DNA of 11,976 nt from Lentisphaeria bacterium (GTDB lineage Bacteria > Verrucomicrobiota > Lentisphaeria > Victivallales > Victivallaceae): the NCBI GenBank assembly GCA_900768505.1, contig CAAGED010000058.1, positions 1-11,976 of the forward strand. The letters run 5' to 3'. Shown here one piece after another: positions 5,554-11,976 of the stretch (positions within the stretch are counted from its first letter, which is position 1; every line of letters starts with the position of its first letter). Both the position numbers and the translations under genes were made by a program. The notes under the pieces are model-generated. The model was not told where the DNA came from. It was given only the letters and a program-made list of their open reading frames with translations, and ran no database searches.

Positions 5554-7767
5554 ATGGATTTTAATTGTGGCGTGTGGTGTGACGAAATAAATGTCCGTGA
5601 TTTTATAACAAGAAATTATACTCCTTATGCGGGAGATGAAAGTTTTTTGACCGAAACTACTTCCCGCACGGATGCGTTGTGGTTGAAGGTGTTGAATTAC
5701 CTGAAACTGGAACGTGAACGCGGCGGGGTTTATGATATTGATGTCGATACCGTATCAGATGTGGCGGCCCATGATGCCGGATTTATTGATCGGGAGCTGG
5801 AGCAGATTGTGGGGTTGCAATGTGACGAGCCGCTTAAACGTGCAATTATGCCGTTTGGCGGTATCCGGATGGTGCAGGGCAGTTTAAAGGCGTATGGACG
5901 CAGCATGCCGGAACATGTGGCGGAGATTTTTAAATATCGCAAAACTCACAACGATTGCGTGTTTGATATTTATACCGATGAAATGAAACGCGCCCGCCAT
6001 GCAGGAATTATTACCGGTTTGCCGGATGCTTACGGACGGGGGCGGATTATCGGCGATTACCGCCGTGTGGCGCTTTATGGAGTTGACCGCTTAATATCTG
6101 AGAAAGAACGTTCTCTGAAGACAAACGGGCCGGTGGCGATGGACGAATACACCTTGCGCAAACGCGAGGAGTTGGCGGAGCAGATTCGGGCTCTGAAAGA
6201 GTTGAAAGTGATGGCGTCCAAGTATGGTTTTGATATTTCACAACCGGCGACGGATACCAAAACGGCTTTTCAGTGGCTTTACTTCGGTTACTTGGCGGCG
6301 TGCAAGGAGCAGAACGGTGCGGCGATGTCGCTGGGGCGGGTTTCAACCTTTTTGGATTGTTATTCCGAGCGGGATTTAGCTTCCGGGCGTTATTCAGAGG
6401 CGGAAATTCAGGAAATAGTGGATCATTTTGTCATGAAGCTGCGTATGATCCGTTTTCTGCGCACGCCGGAATATGATGAACTTTTTTCCGGTGATCCGGT
6501 ATGGGTGACGGAATCAATTGGCGGCGTTGGCGTGGACGGCCGGCCGATGGTGACCAAAATGAGTTATCGCTTTTTGCATACGCTGCAAAATTTAGGTCCG
6601 GCGCCGGAGCCGAATCTTACGGTACTCTGGAGTGAATTGCTGCCGGATAATTTTAAACGTTTTTGTGCTGATATTTCCATAAAAACCTCCTCCATCCAGT
6701 ATGAAAATGATGATTTGATGCGGCCGAAATTCGGCGATGACTACGGTATTGCATGTTGCGTTTCGGCCATGCGGATCGGCAGGCAGATGCAATTTTTTGG
6801 AGCACGCGCCAATTTAGCCAAGGCATTGCTTTACGCCATAAACGGCGGCCGGGACGAGCGGTACAATGAACAAGTCGGTCCGGAATTGCCGATGATTACT
6901 GACGAATATTTGGATTATAAAAAGGTTTGGCAAAAATTTGAAGTTGTCTGCGACTGGCTGGCGTCGGTTTATATCAACACCTTGAATGTAATTCATTACA
7001 GCCATGATAAATATTGTTACGAGCGGCTGGAGATGTCGCTGCATGACGATGAAATCATTCGCACCATGGCGGGCGGAATTGCCGGATTGTCGGTGGTGGC
7101 GGACAGCTTGTCGGCGATAAAGTACGCCAGAGTGAAGCCGATACGCAATGAGTTCGGTTTGGCGGTGGATTTTGAGATTGAGGGTGATTATCCTAAATTC
7201 GGCAATAATTGCGATGAAGTTGACGAAATCGCCTGCCAAGTGGTGAAACGTTTTGACGAGAAATTGCATAATTATCGTACTTATCGTGATGCCAGGCCGA
7301 CCATGTCAATTTTGACCATTACATCCAATGTGGTTTACGGCAAAAAAACCGGTTCTACGCCGGATGGACGCAAAATCGGCGAACCGTTTGCGCCGGGAGC
7401 CAATCCAATGCACGGACGGGATTCTAATGGGTGTTTGGCGTCGATGAAGTCAGTGGCTAAATTGCCTTATGATTATGCGGAAGACGGGATAAGTTATACC
7501 TTTTCGATAATTCCGGAGGCGTTGGGGCGGAGTGGCAAGGCAAAGGTGGAAAATTTGGTCACCTTGTTGGATGGTTACTTCGGGGAGAGCGGACACCATA
7601 TAAATGTTAATGTGCTGAATCGGGAGAAACTGATTGATGCCATGGCGCACCCGGAACTCTACCCGCAGTTGACGATTCGCGTCTCCGGTTATGCGGTAAA
7701 TTTCATTAAGTTGAAAACCGAACAGCAGTTGGATGTGATAAATCGCACATTCCACGGCAGTTTCTAA
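5554..7767 (+). CDS. pflB: Formate C-acetyltransferase (pyruvate formate-lyase)
   Basis: This glycyl radical enzyme converts pyruvate and CoA to acetyl-CoA and formate in anaerobic fermentation, in the cytoplasm. The product aligns along its whole length with E. coli PflB as I recall it (760 residues there, 737 here). Diagnostic sites are the adjacent catalytic cysteines in IACCVS (401-402) and the radical glycine in RVSGYAV (Gly about 712). FGGIRM, GLPDAYGRGRIIGDYRRVALYG and the closing EQQLDVINRTF are also PFL-like, so this is a true PFL rather than a glycerol dehydratase or other relative. I chose ATG 5554 because AGGA lies eight bases before it. In-frame starts at 5536 and TTG 5470 lack a good site. 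The N-terminus is about 12 residues shorter than in E. coli. The protein needs a radical-SAM activating enzyme (PflA), which is not adjacent. Expression is probably from its own promoter with operator-like repeats. Confidence 0.96.
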   Translation: MDFNCGVWCDEINVRDFITRNYTPYAGDESFLTETTSRTDALWLKVLNYLKLERERGGVYDIDVDTVSDVAAHDAGFIDRELEQIVGLQCDEPLKRAIMPFGGIRMVQGSLKAYGRSMPEHVAEIFKYRKTHNDCVFDIYTDEMKRARHAGIITGLPDAYGRGRIIGDYRRVALYGVDRLISEKERSLKTNGPVAMDEYTLRKREELAEQIRALKELKVMASKYGFDISQPATDTKTAFQWLYFGYLAACKEQNGAAMSLGRVSTFLDCYSERDLASGRYSEAEIQEIVDHFVMKLRMIRFLRTPEYDELFSGDPVWVTESIGGVGVDGRPMVTKMSYRFLHTLQNLGPAPEPNLTVLWSELLPDNFKRFCADISIKTSSIQYENDDLMRPKFGDDYGIACCVSAMRIGRQMQFFGARANLAKALLYAINGGRDERYNEQVGPELPMITDEYLDYKKVWQKFEVVCDWLASVYINTLNVIHYSHDKYCYERLEMSLHDDEIIRTMAGGIAGLSVVADSLSAIKYARVKPIRNEFGLAVDFEIEGDYPKFGNNCDEVDEIACQVVKRFDEKLHNYRTYRDARPTMSILTITSNVVYGKKTGSTPDGRKIGEPFAPGANPMHGRDSNGCLASMKSVAKLPYDYAEDGISYTFSIIPEALGRSGKAKVENLVTLLDGYFGESGHHINVNVLNREKLIDAMAHPELYPQLTIRVSGYAVNFIKLKTEQQLDVINRTFHGSF

Positions 7768-8160
7768 GGTATTTGTTTTAATCCGCCATTCAATAATTTT
7801 CCTTCACAAAGTGGAAACTCCTTGGTGTGCCGATGCGGCAAAAATAGTTTGCGGCTTGCGGCGGAAATGATTTTCGAGATGGCAATATGTTTCAACCGCC
7901 GCAACCTTTATAACTGATCCGGAGGATTTTTAACCATTGTTATGTATAAGACATTATTTTTTGTCATGTTGAATTGTTTGTTTAAATTCGCCAGCTTGAA
8001 GAAAATGGTAAAGATTCGAGAGCGGTTGCATATCAAGAAATAATCAACTGCGAATTTTACCCCGGACAGATCTGATTTGTGCAGTAAATCAATCCACGAT
8101 GAGGCAAGGGAAAGCTGAACAAGCCACCCTTGCAAAAGGTGCGCTGGAGGAGATGTTTTT
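7768..8160. other. Intergenic region between pfl and argH with palindromic DNA
   Basis: The two flanking genes converge here. No gene can be firmly supported. The region holds a 7-base tandem repeat, TTGCGGC twice (7849-7862), a 9-bp inverted repeat (7856-7864 with 7896-7904), the small hairpin TGCCG-atg-CGGCA (7829-7841) and a 7-bp inverted repeat GCAAGGG/CCCTTGC (8104-8133). None is followed by a convincing T run. A 33-codon frame at 7942-8043 has a hydrophobic start and basic end, but its nearest GGAGG is 16 bases away. No pflA-like or arg gene remnant was recognised. Confidence 0.55.
7856..7904. repeat. 9-bp inverted repeat, REP-like
   Basis: TTGCGGCGG (7856-7864) is the exact reverse complement of CCGCCGCAA (7896-7904), with a 31-base loop. 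GC-rich arms in an otherwise AT-rich gap between converging genes are typical of extragenic palindromic elements. The nearby TAGTTTGCGGCT (7845-7856) recurs inverted at 11716-11727. Confidence 0.45.
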
Positions 8161-9534
8161 TTACATACCCAGTTCTTTGCTCCAAAATGCAATTTGTTGA
8201 GCCACTGCATCATATCCGGTTCCGCCGGTAATGTTACGTTTTGCGACGCTGGCTTCCGGCGAGAAAAGATGCAGAAACGGTTCATCCGCCTCCGGAATGG
8301 TTAGCCGCATTTCGTCCAGGCTGGCTTGATTCAATGCTTTATGATTTTCCTTGCACCATTTTACGAAAGCCCCCACCCGATGGTGAGCGTCCCGGAATGG
8401 CACACCATATTCCACCAGTTTTTCCGCTAAATCCGTAGCCATCAGCGCTGGATCACCTGCCGCCGCCGCCATATTATCGGCCTTGATTTCCAAGGTGGCT
8501 ATCATTGGTGGATAAACTCGCAAAATCTTTTTTACGGTGTCAATGGCATCAAAAATTGCCTCCTTGTCCTCCTGCAAATCCCGGTTGTAGGTCAAAGGTA
8601 AACCTTTACACAATGTCAGCAGCGCCATTAAATCGCCATAAATCCGGGCGCTTTTGCCGCGGGAGAGTTCGGCTACATCCGGATTCTTTTTTTGCGGCAT
8701 TAGACTTGAACCGGTACAGAAGGCATCCGCTAATTCGATAAAGTTAAATTCCTGACTGCTCCAGAGTATCACATCTTCAGAGAGACGGGAAATATGCATC
8801 GCAAAAATTGACAAATCAGCCAAGAGTTCAATTGCAAAATCTCGATCCGCCACTGCGTCCATGCTGTTGCGGGTTACCCTTGCGAATTTAAGGGTTTCGC
8901 AAACCATTTCCCGGTTAATCGGCAATGTGGAGCCGGCCAGTGCGCCTGAACCTAAGGGCATTACATTGATTCGTTTAGCGCAATCTTCCAGTCGCTCAAC
9001 GTCCCGGGAAAGCATTTCAACGTAGGCCAGCAGATGGTGAGCGAACAACACTACCTGCGCATGCTGCAAATGGGTGAATCCGGGCATTATCGCCCGGGGA
9101 TTGCGTTTGGCCTGGGAGAGCAATGCCCGCTGAAATTCCTTGATTCCATCGATAATCAGTGCAACTTCGTCCCGGAGATAGAGCCGGATGTCCAGTGCCA
9201 CCTGATCGTTGCGGCTGCGGGCGGAATGAACCCGGGCGCCTTCGCTGCCCAATTTTGCAATCAGGGCGCTTTCGATGTGCATGTGAATATCCTCCAGCTC
9301 ATATTTGATTTCAAAATTGCCGGATTCGATTTTTTTAAGAATGTTATCCAGTTCGGCAGCAATATTTTTTGCCGTCTCTTCCGGGATAATTCCCTGGGCG
9401 GCCAGCATTGCGGCGTGAGCCTTGCTGCCGGCAATATCCCAGCGGTACAGTCGTTTGTCAAAAGAGATAGATTCAGAAAAATCGGTCATTGCCGCGTCGG
9501 TGACTTCGGCGAAACGTCCACCCCACATAGCCAT
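8161..9534 (-). CDS. argH: Argininosuccinate lyase
   Basis: ArgH splits argininosuccinate into arginine and fumarate, the last step of arginine synthesis; the enzyme is a cytoplasmic homotetramer. The 457-residue product matches the family's usual length. It opens with the typical MWGGRF. It carries SARSRNDQV (104-112), GFTHLQHAQ with the conserved His (155), and the fumarase/aspartase-family signature GSSLMPQKKNPD (275-286), whose serine lies on the mobile catalytic loop. VMPLGSGALAGS (191-202) is also characteristic. ATG 9534 is preceded by AAAGG ten bases upstream; the next ATG, two codons in, is further from that site. The gene is isolated: no argG or other arg gene is near, and its neighbours are rpsB (divergent) and pfl (convergent). 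Confidence 0.97.
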   Translation of the reverse strand: MAMWGGRFAEVTDAAMTDFSESISFDKRLYRWDIAGSKAHAAMLAAQGIIPEETAKNIAAELDNILKKIESGNFEIKYELEDIHMHIESALIAKLGSEGARVHSARSRNDQVALDIRLYLRDEVALIIDGIKEFQRALLSQAKRNPRAIMPGFTHLQHAQVVLFAHHLLAYVEMLSRDVERLEDCAKRINVMPLGSGALAGSTLPINREMVCETLKFARVTRNSMDAVADRDFAIELLADLSIFAMHISRLSEDVILWSSQEFNFIELADAFCTGSSLMPQKKNPDVAELSRGKSARIYGDLMALLTLCKGLPLTYNRDLQEDKEAIFDAIDTVKKILRVYPPMIATLEIKADNMAAAAGDPALMATDLAEKLVEYGVPFRDAHHRVGAFVKWCKENHKALNQASLDEMRLTIPEADEPFLHLFSPEASVAKRNITGGTGYDAVAQQIAFWSKELGM

Positions 9535-9591
9535 GATGAAAAAACCTTTCGTTGAATTGTATTATATATTTATTGATAATAAAACAGCACT

Positions 9592-9619
9592 AATATATCA
9601 CAATGCCGGCTGCAATCAA
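9592..9619 (-). promoter_or_regulatory. Candidate argH promoter
   Basis: On the minus strand TTGATT (9619-9614) and TATATT (9597-9592) are 16 bases apart. An exact TATAAT lies nearer the gene (9566-9561) but with a poor -35 (TGCTGT at 9589-9584, 17 bases away). Either would give a leader of 20-50 bases. No ARG-box-like palindrome was recognised. Confidence 0.4.
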
Positions 9620-9652
9620 ATCGCAAATCCACACAAAATTATCAGATACAAT

Positions 9653-9699
9653 AAAAAAAATAAAAAAACGATATTTATCTTGAAAAAATTGAATATCGT
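9653..9699 (-). terminator. Minus-strand terminator-like hairpin upstream of argH
   Basis: ACGATATT (9668-9675) and AATATCGT (9692-9699) are a perfect 8-bp inverted repeat with a 16-base loop. Read on the minus strand, the stem runs straight into T7-A-T8 (plus-strand A runs at 9653-9668). It could stop leftward transcripts from the rpsB side before they reach argH. It lies upstream of the argH promoter candidates. The loop is larger than ideal. Confidence 0.5.
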
Positions 9700-9707
9700 G
9701 CTAATTT
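9680..9707 (+). promoter_or_regulatory. Candidate rpsB promoter
   Basis: TTGAAA (9680-9685) and TAATTT (9702-9707) are 16 bases apart. Transcription would start near 9714, immediately before the hairpins at 9717-9763, giving a leader of about 140 bases. It overlaps the minus-strand hairpin at 9668-9699. Confidence 0.4.
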
Positions 9708-9716
9708 ATTAGATAG

Positions 9717-9852
9717 CCGTCACAGTTGTGTACGGTTGAGGTAATCCGGTAAAGTTCCGGATTTAAAAACAATTTAATCAAACGGTTCCTGAAACTGATT
9801 TTGTTATTAAGCAATAAGGAGCCGCCAAATCAATCCTAAGGAGATTGTAAAA
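9717..9852 (+). promoter_or_regulatory. Structured rpsB leader
   Basis: Two stems lie upstream of rpsB. CCGT-CAC (9717-9723) pairs with GTG-T-ACGG (9728-9735) with one bulged base. AATCCGG (9743-9749) pairs perfectly with CCGGATT (9757-9763) around a 7-base loop. TAAGGAG then occurs twice, at 9815-9821 and 9837-9843. Only the second is at a working distance (nine bases) from the rpsB ATG, and no start codon follows the first. In gammaproteobacteria S2 represses its own operon through the leader; whether this leader does so is inference. Confidence 0.4.
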
Positions 9853-10695
9853 ATGGCTAAGATCACCATTAATGACTTGCTCGAAGCAGGTTGTCATTTC
9901 GGTCACCAAACTAAACGCTGGAATCCGAAAATGAAGCAGTTCGTTTATGGTTCCAAGAACGGTATCTCAATTATTGACCTCACCAAGACCATGCGTCAAA
10001 TTGCGGACGCCTGCAATTTCCTGCAGCGTGTAGTTGCCGATGGCGGTGATGTGCTTTTTGTCGGCACTAAGCGTCAGGCTCAGCAGATCATTCGTGAAAT
10101 GGCTGAGGCTACCGGCATGTTTTATGTTGCCGAGCGTTGGTTGGGCGGCACTTTGACCAATAATGTAACCATCCGCAAGAGCATTTCCAAGATGTATGAT
10201 TTGGATAAGGTTCTCAATTCTGATTCTTCCAGTGGTTTGAAGAAGAAGGAATTGGCGATTTATGCCCGCGCCAACACCCGTTTGCATCGGGATTTGGATG
10301 GTATTGCTTCCATGAAGCGTCTGCCGTCGGTAATGGTTATCATTGATGTATGCAAAGAAGAAATTGCCATTCGTGAAGCCAAAAAATTGGGCATTCCGAT
10401 TGTTGCATTGGTTGATACCAACGGCAATCCGGATCCGATCGACTACCCCGTTGCTGCCAATGATGATGCGGTAAAATCCATTAAGGTTATCACCGATCTC
10501 TTTGTTGACGCCATCAAGGTTGCCAGCGAAATTCATCACAAGCGAGTAGCCGAAGACAAGGCCGCTCGTGAAATTGAGAAGAAGAAGGCCGAAGAAGCCA
10601 GCGAGGAAAAAGGCGATGAAGATAAGGCTGCCAAAAAGCCCCGCGCCCGTCGTCCGCGCAAGAGCGCAGAAGGTGCTTCCGAGCAGGCTGAATAA
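9853..10695 (+). CDS. rpsB: 30S ribosomal protein S2 (uS2)
   Basis: S2 binds at the head-body junction of the 30S subunit and is needed to bring S1 to the ribosome in many bacteria. The 280-residue product has the family blocks LLEAGCHFGHQTKRWNPKM (9-27), FVGTKRQAQ (69-77), RWLGGTLTN (95-103), VDTNGNPD (187-194) and NDDA (203-206). It is about 40 residues longer than E. coli S2 because of a C-terminal tail from about 226, alternately acidic and basic, with KKPRARRPRK near the end. Such charged low-complexity tails are common in S2 of many phyla. The start is fixed by TAAGGAG nine bases upstream of ATG. tsf follows after 51 bases with no terminator, so the two are probably one operon. Confidence 0.97.
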   Translation: MAKITINDLLEAGCHFGHQTKRWNPKMKQFVYGSKNGISIIDLTKTMRQIADACNFLQRVVADGGDVLFVGTKRQAQQIIREMAEATGMFYVAERWLGGTLTNNVTIRKSISKMYDLDKVLNSDSSSGLKKKELAIYARANTRLHRDLDGIASMKRLPSVMVIIDVCKEEIAIREAKKLGIPIVALVDTNGNPDPIDYPVAANDDAVKSIKVITDLFVDAIKVASEIHHKRVAEDKAAREIEKKKAEEASEEKGDEDKAAKKPRARRPRKSAEGASEQAE

Positions 10696-10746
10696 GCTGT
10701 TGATTTTGAAAAATAAACCTTATTAATATGAGGGAACTGATAAAAA

Positions 10747-11541
10747 ATGATTACTGCAAAACAAGTAAGCGAATTGCGTGAAAAGACCGGCGCCGGCATG
10801 ATGGATTGCAAGAAGGCTTTGACTGAAGCCAACGGCGATATGGAAGCGGCCATTGACGTATTGCGTAAGCATGGTGCGGCTAAGGCTGAAAAGAAATCCG
10901 GCCGCGCTACTAAAGAGGGTAAAATCATCAGTTGCATCAAGGGCGGCAAGGCTTCATTGGTTGAAGTTCTTTGTGAAACCGACTTTGTGGCGACCAACCA
11001 GAAATTTATTGATTTCATTACCGGTATTGCAGATCGCGCCGCTGATTTGAATGTAAACGGCGATGTTTCGGCAATTGTTGCGGAGAATGAAAAAGACAAT
11101 ATGGTTGGCATGATTGCCACAATTGGCGAAAATATGCAGATTCGTCGTGCCATTGAGTGGGAAACCAGCGGCAAGATTGCCTCATATTTGCATATGGGCG
11201 GTCGTATCGGCGTAATGGTTGACGTTGAAGGCGAAACCGATGCCGAATTTTTGAATGATTTGTGTATGCACATTGCTGCTTTCAATCCTGCTTATGTTTG
11301 CAAGGATTGCATCAGTGCGGAAGCAATCGACCATGAAAAAGAGATTGCCAAGGCTCAGTTGGGTGACAAGCCGGCGGCGATGGTTGATAAAATCCTTGCC
11401 GGCAAAATCAACAAGTGGTTCACTGAGGTTTGTCTGGTAAATCAGCCTTGGATCAAGGATGATAAGGTTTCATTGGCCAAGTTGAAGCCGAACCTCAAGG
11501 TAAAGCGTTTTGTTCGTTGGGAAATGGGCGTTGAGCTTTAA
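10747..11541 (+). CDS. tsf: Translation elongation factor Ts
   Basis: EF-Ts releases GDP from EF-Tu so that EF-Tu can bind GTP again. The 264-residue product begins with the UBA-like N-terminal domain (about 1-45, with LREKTGAGMMDCKKAL at 10-25). It then has the TDFV motif (78-81) that reaches into the EF-Tu nucleotide site, followed by the two dimerisation subdomains, including the conserved NPAYV stretch. It is slightly shorter than E. coli EF-Ts (283). GAGGG lies about 12 bases before the ATG, longer than optimal, but no better start exists because homology begins at this methionine. It is the last gene of the rpsB-tsf unit. pyrH and frr, which often follow, are replaced by a strong terminator. 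Confidence 0.97.
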   Translation: MITAKQVSELREKTGAGMMDCKKALTEANGDMEAAIDVLRKHGAAKAEKKSGRATKEGKIISCIKGGKASLVEVLCETDFVATNQKFIDFITGIADRAADLNVNGDVSAIVAENEKDNMVGMIATIGENMQIRRAIEWETSGKIASYLHMGGRIGVMVDVEGETDAEFLNDLCMHIAAFNPAYVCKDCISAEAIDHEKEIAKAQLGDKPAAMVDKILAGKINKWFTEVCLVNQPWIKDDKVSLAKLKPNLKVKRFVRWEMGVEL

Positions 11542-11567
11542 TTCCGGATTAGAACAATATATATTGG

Positions 11568-11598
11568 AAAACCACCGACAAAGTCGGTGGTTTTTTTT
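11568..11598 (+). terminator. Strong intrinsic terminator after tsf
   Basis: ACCACCGAC (11571-11579) pairs perfectly with GTCGGTGGT (11583-11591) around the loop AAA. The stem is extended by A-T pairs and followed by eight T bases (11591-11598). It lies about 27 bases after the tsf stop and closes the rpsB-tsf operon. Confidence 0.92.
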
Positions 11599-11976
11599 GC
11601 ATTCAAAAATATTGTTGTGCAGTCAGTCAGGATGGATTTAGATAGCTGGAGGCTAACAGAATCCACAGCTATTCATCTCTACGTTGCTCCGTAACCTCAA
11701 AAGAGTATGCCAAATAGCCGCAAACTACTTTTCTACACTGCCTTGCTCAATGTGTCGGCGAACCCCCCGTCCCGCTGAATTGATGTTGCTTTGAGGGAAG
11801 AAATAAGAAGTTTCGATTGGATTAAGCGCAGAATGTACGCTTCATTGTGTTGCCGGCCAAAATCCCGGCAGAAAGGTATCGCATCATGAAAACACAGGAA
11901 GTTCCTGCCAATATACGTTTCGCCGCCCGGCTTGTTGCCGGCGCTATCCGCAGAATCAAAAGCCAACAGCCCAGTA
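11599..11976. other. Right-edge region, no firm gene
   Basis: No gene can be assigned with confidence. ATAGCTG (11642-11648) and CAGCTAT (11666-11672) form a 7-bp inverted repeat. AGCCGCAAACTA (11716-11727) matches the pfl-argH gap in inverted orientation. From about 11827 to the edge a plus-strand frame is open, with an ATG at 11886 preceded by AAAGG nine bases before (MKTQEVPANIRFAARLVAG...). On the minus strand another frame is open from the edge down to a stop at 11733. Neither resembles a family I know. One may be the end or start of a gene lying mostly outside the window, or both may be chance frames in repeat DNA. Confidence 0.45.

Larger units (their letters stand above)
9535..9852. 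other. Divergent intergenic region between argH and rpsB
   Basis: This 318-base AT-rich region contains argH promoter candidates, a strong minus-strand terminator-like hairpin (9653-9699), an rpsB promoter candidate and a structured rpsB leader (9717-9852). The forward reading frame crossing 9422-9712 is low-complexity and overlaps argH on the other strand, so I do not count it as a gene. Confidence 0.6.

Noticed and set aside
7942..8043. 33-codon small ORF (MYKTLFFVML... ending RERLHIKK) after pfl
   Set aside because: The hydrophobic start and basic end are suggestive, but GGAGG is 16 bases from the ATG, too far for normal use, and a frame this short is expected by chance.
7908..8285. 125-codon minus-strand frame overlapping the end of argH
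   Set aside because: Its first part is argH read in another frame, and the rest is intergenic DNA with no recognisable domain.
9967..10539. 190-codon minus-strand frame inside rpsB
   Set aside because: It is antisense to a conserved ribosomal protein gene, with no ribosome-binding site or family resemblance.
10536..11285. 249-codon minus-strand frame across rpsB and tsf
   Set aside because: It lies antisense to two certain genes and its Ser/Ala-rich translation reflects their codon pattern.
1..11976. CRISPR array, tRNA, rRNA, transposase or toxin-antitoxin pair
   Set aside because: No regularly spaced repeats, cloverleaf-type sequence, rRNA motif or matching protein was seen on either strand.

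Overview
The window is a stretch of bacterial chromosome with moderate GC content and AT-rich gaps. Seven intact genes are visible, all housekeeping or central metabolism. No plasmid, phage, CRISPR, transposase, tRNA or rRNA signal was seen. The sigma factor's region 2.4 (WWIKQSMRRALANQSRTIRIPV) resembles, as I recall it, a variant common in Verrucomicrobia and Lentisphaerae. A member of the Verrucomicrobiota/Lentisphaerota (PVC) group is therefore my best guess. The pyruvate formate-lyase points to anaerobic or facultative fermentation. The taxonomic guess is weak without a database search.

Layout. Positions 1-355 carry no gene I can support, but hold a long imperfect hairpin and two rightward terminator-like hairpins, probably the end of a gene lying to the left. 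mfd (transcription-repair coupling factor) runs leftward, 3637 to 356. A 401-base divergent spacer with repeated GTTTGTAG motifs separates it from a rightward sigma-70 gene (4039-5064). rpsU (5172-5336) follows and ends at a terminator. A pyruvate formate-lyase gene (5554-7767) has its own promoter and an operator-like inverted repeat. A 393-base gap follows with palindromic, REP-like DNA. argH runs leftward (9534-8161). It is divergent from the ribosomal/elongation pair rpsB-tsf (9853-11541), which ends at a very clear intrinsic terminator. The last 378 bases hold no firm gene. They share a short inverted match with the pfl-argH gap.

How the genes relate. Sigma factor and rpsU are adjacent, which recalls the rpsU-dnaG-rpoD operon of other bacteria without dnaG and in a different order. 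rpsB-tsf is the usual S2/EF-Ts pair but stops before pyrH and frr. mfd, pfl and argH each look like single-gene units. No new multi-gene system is evident. The points worth a second look are regulatory: operator-like palindromes before mfd and pfl, leader structures before rpsU and rpsB, and intergenic repeat-like DNA.
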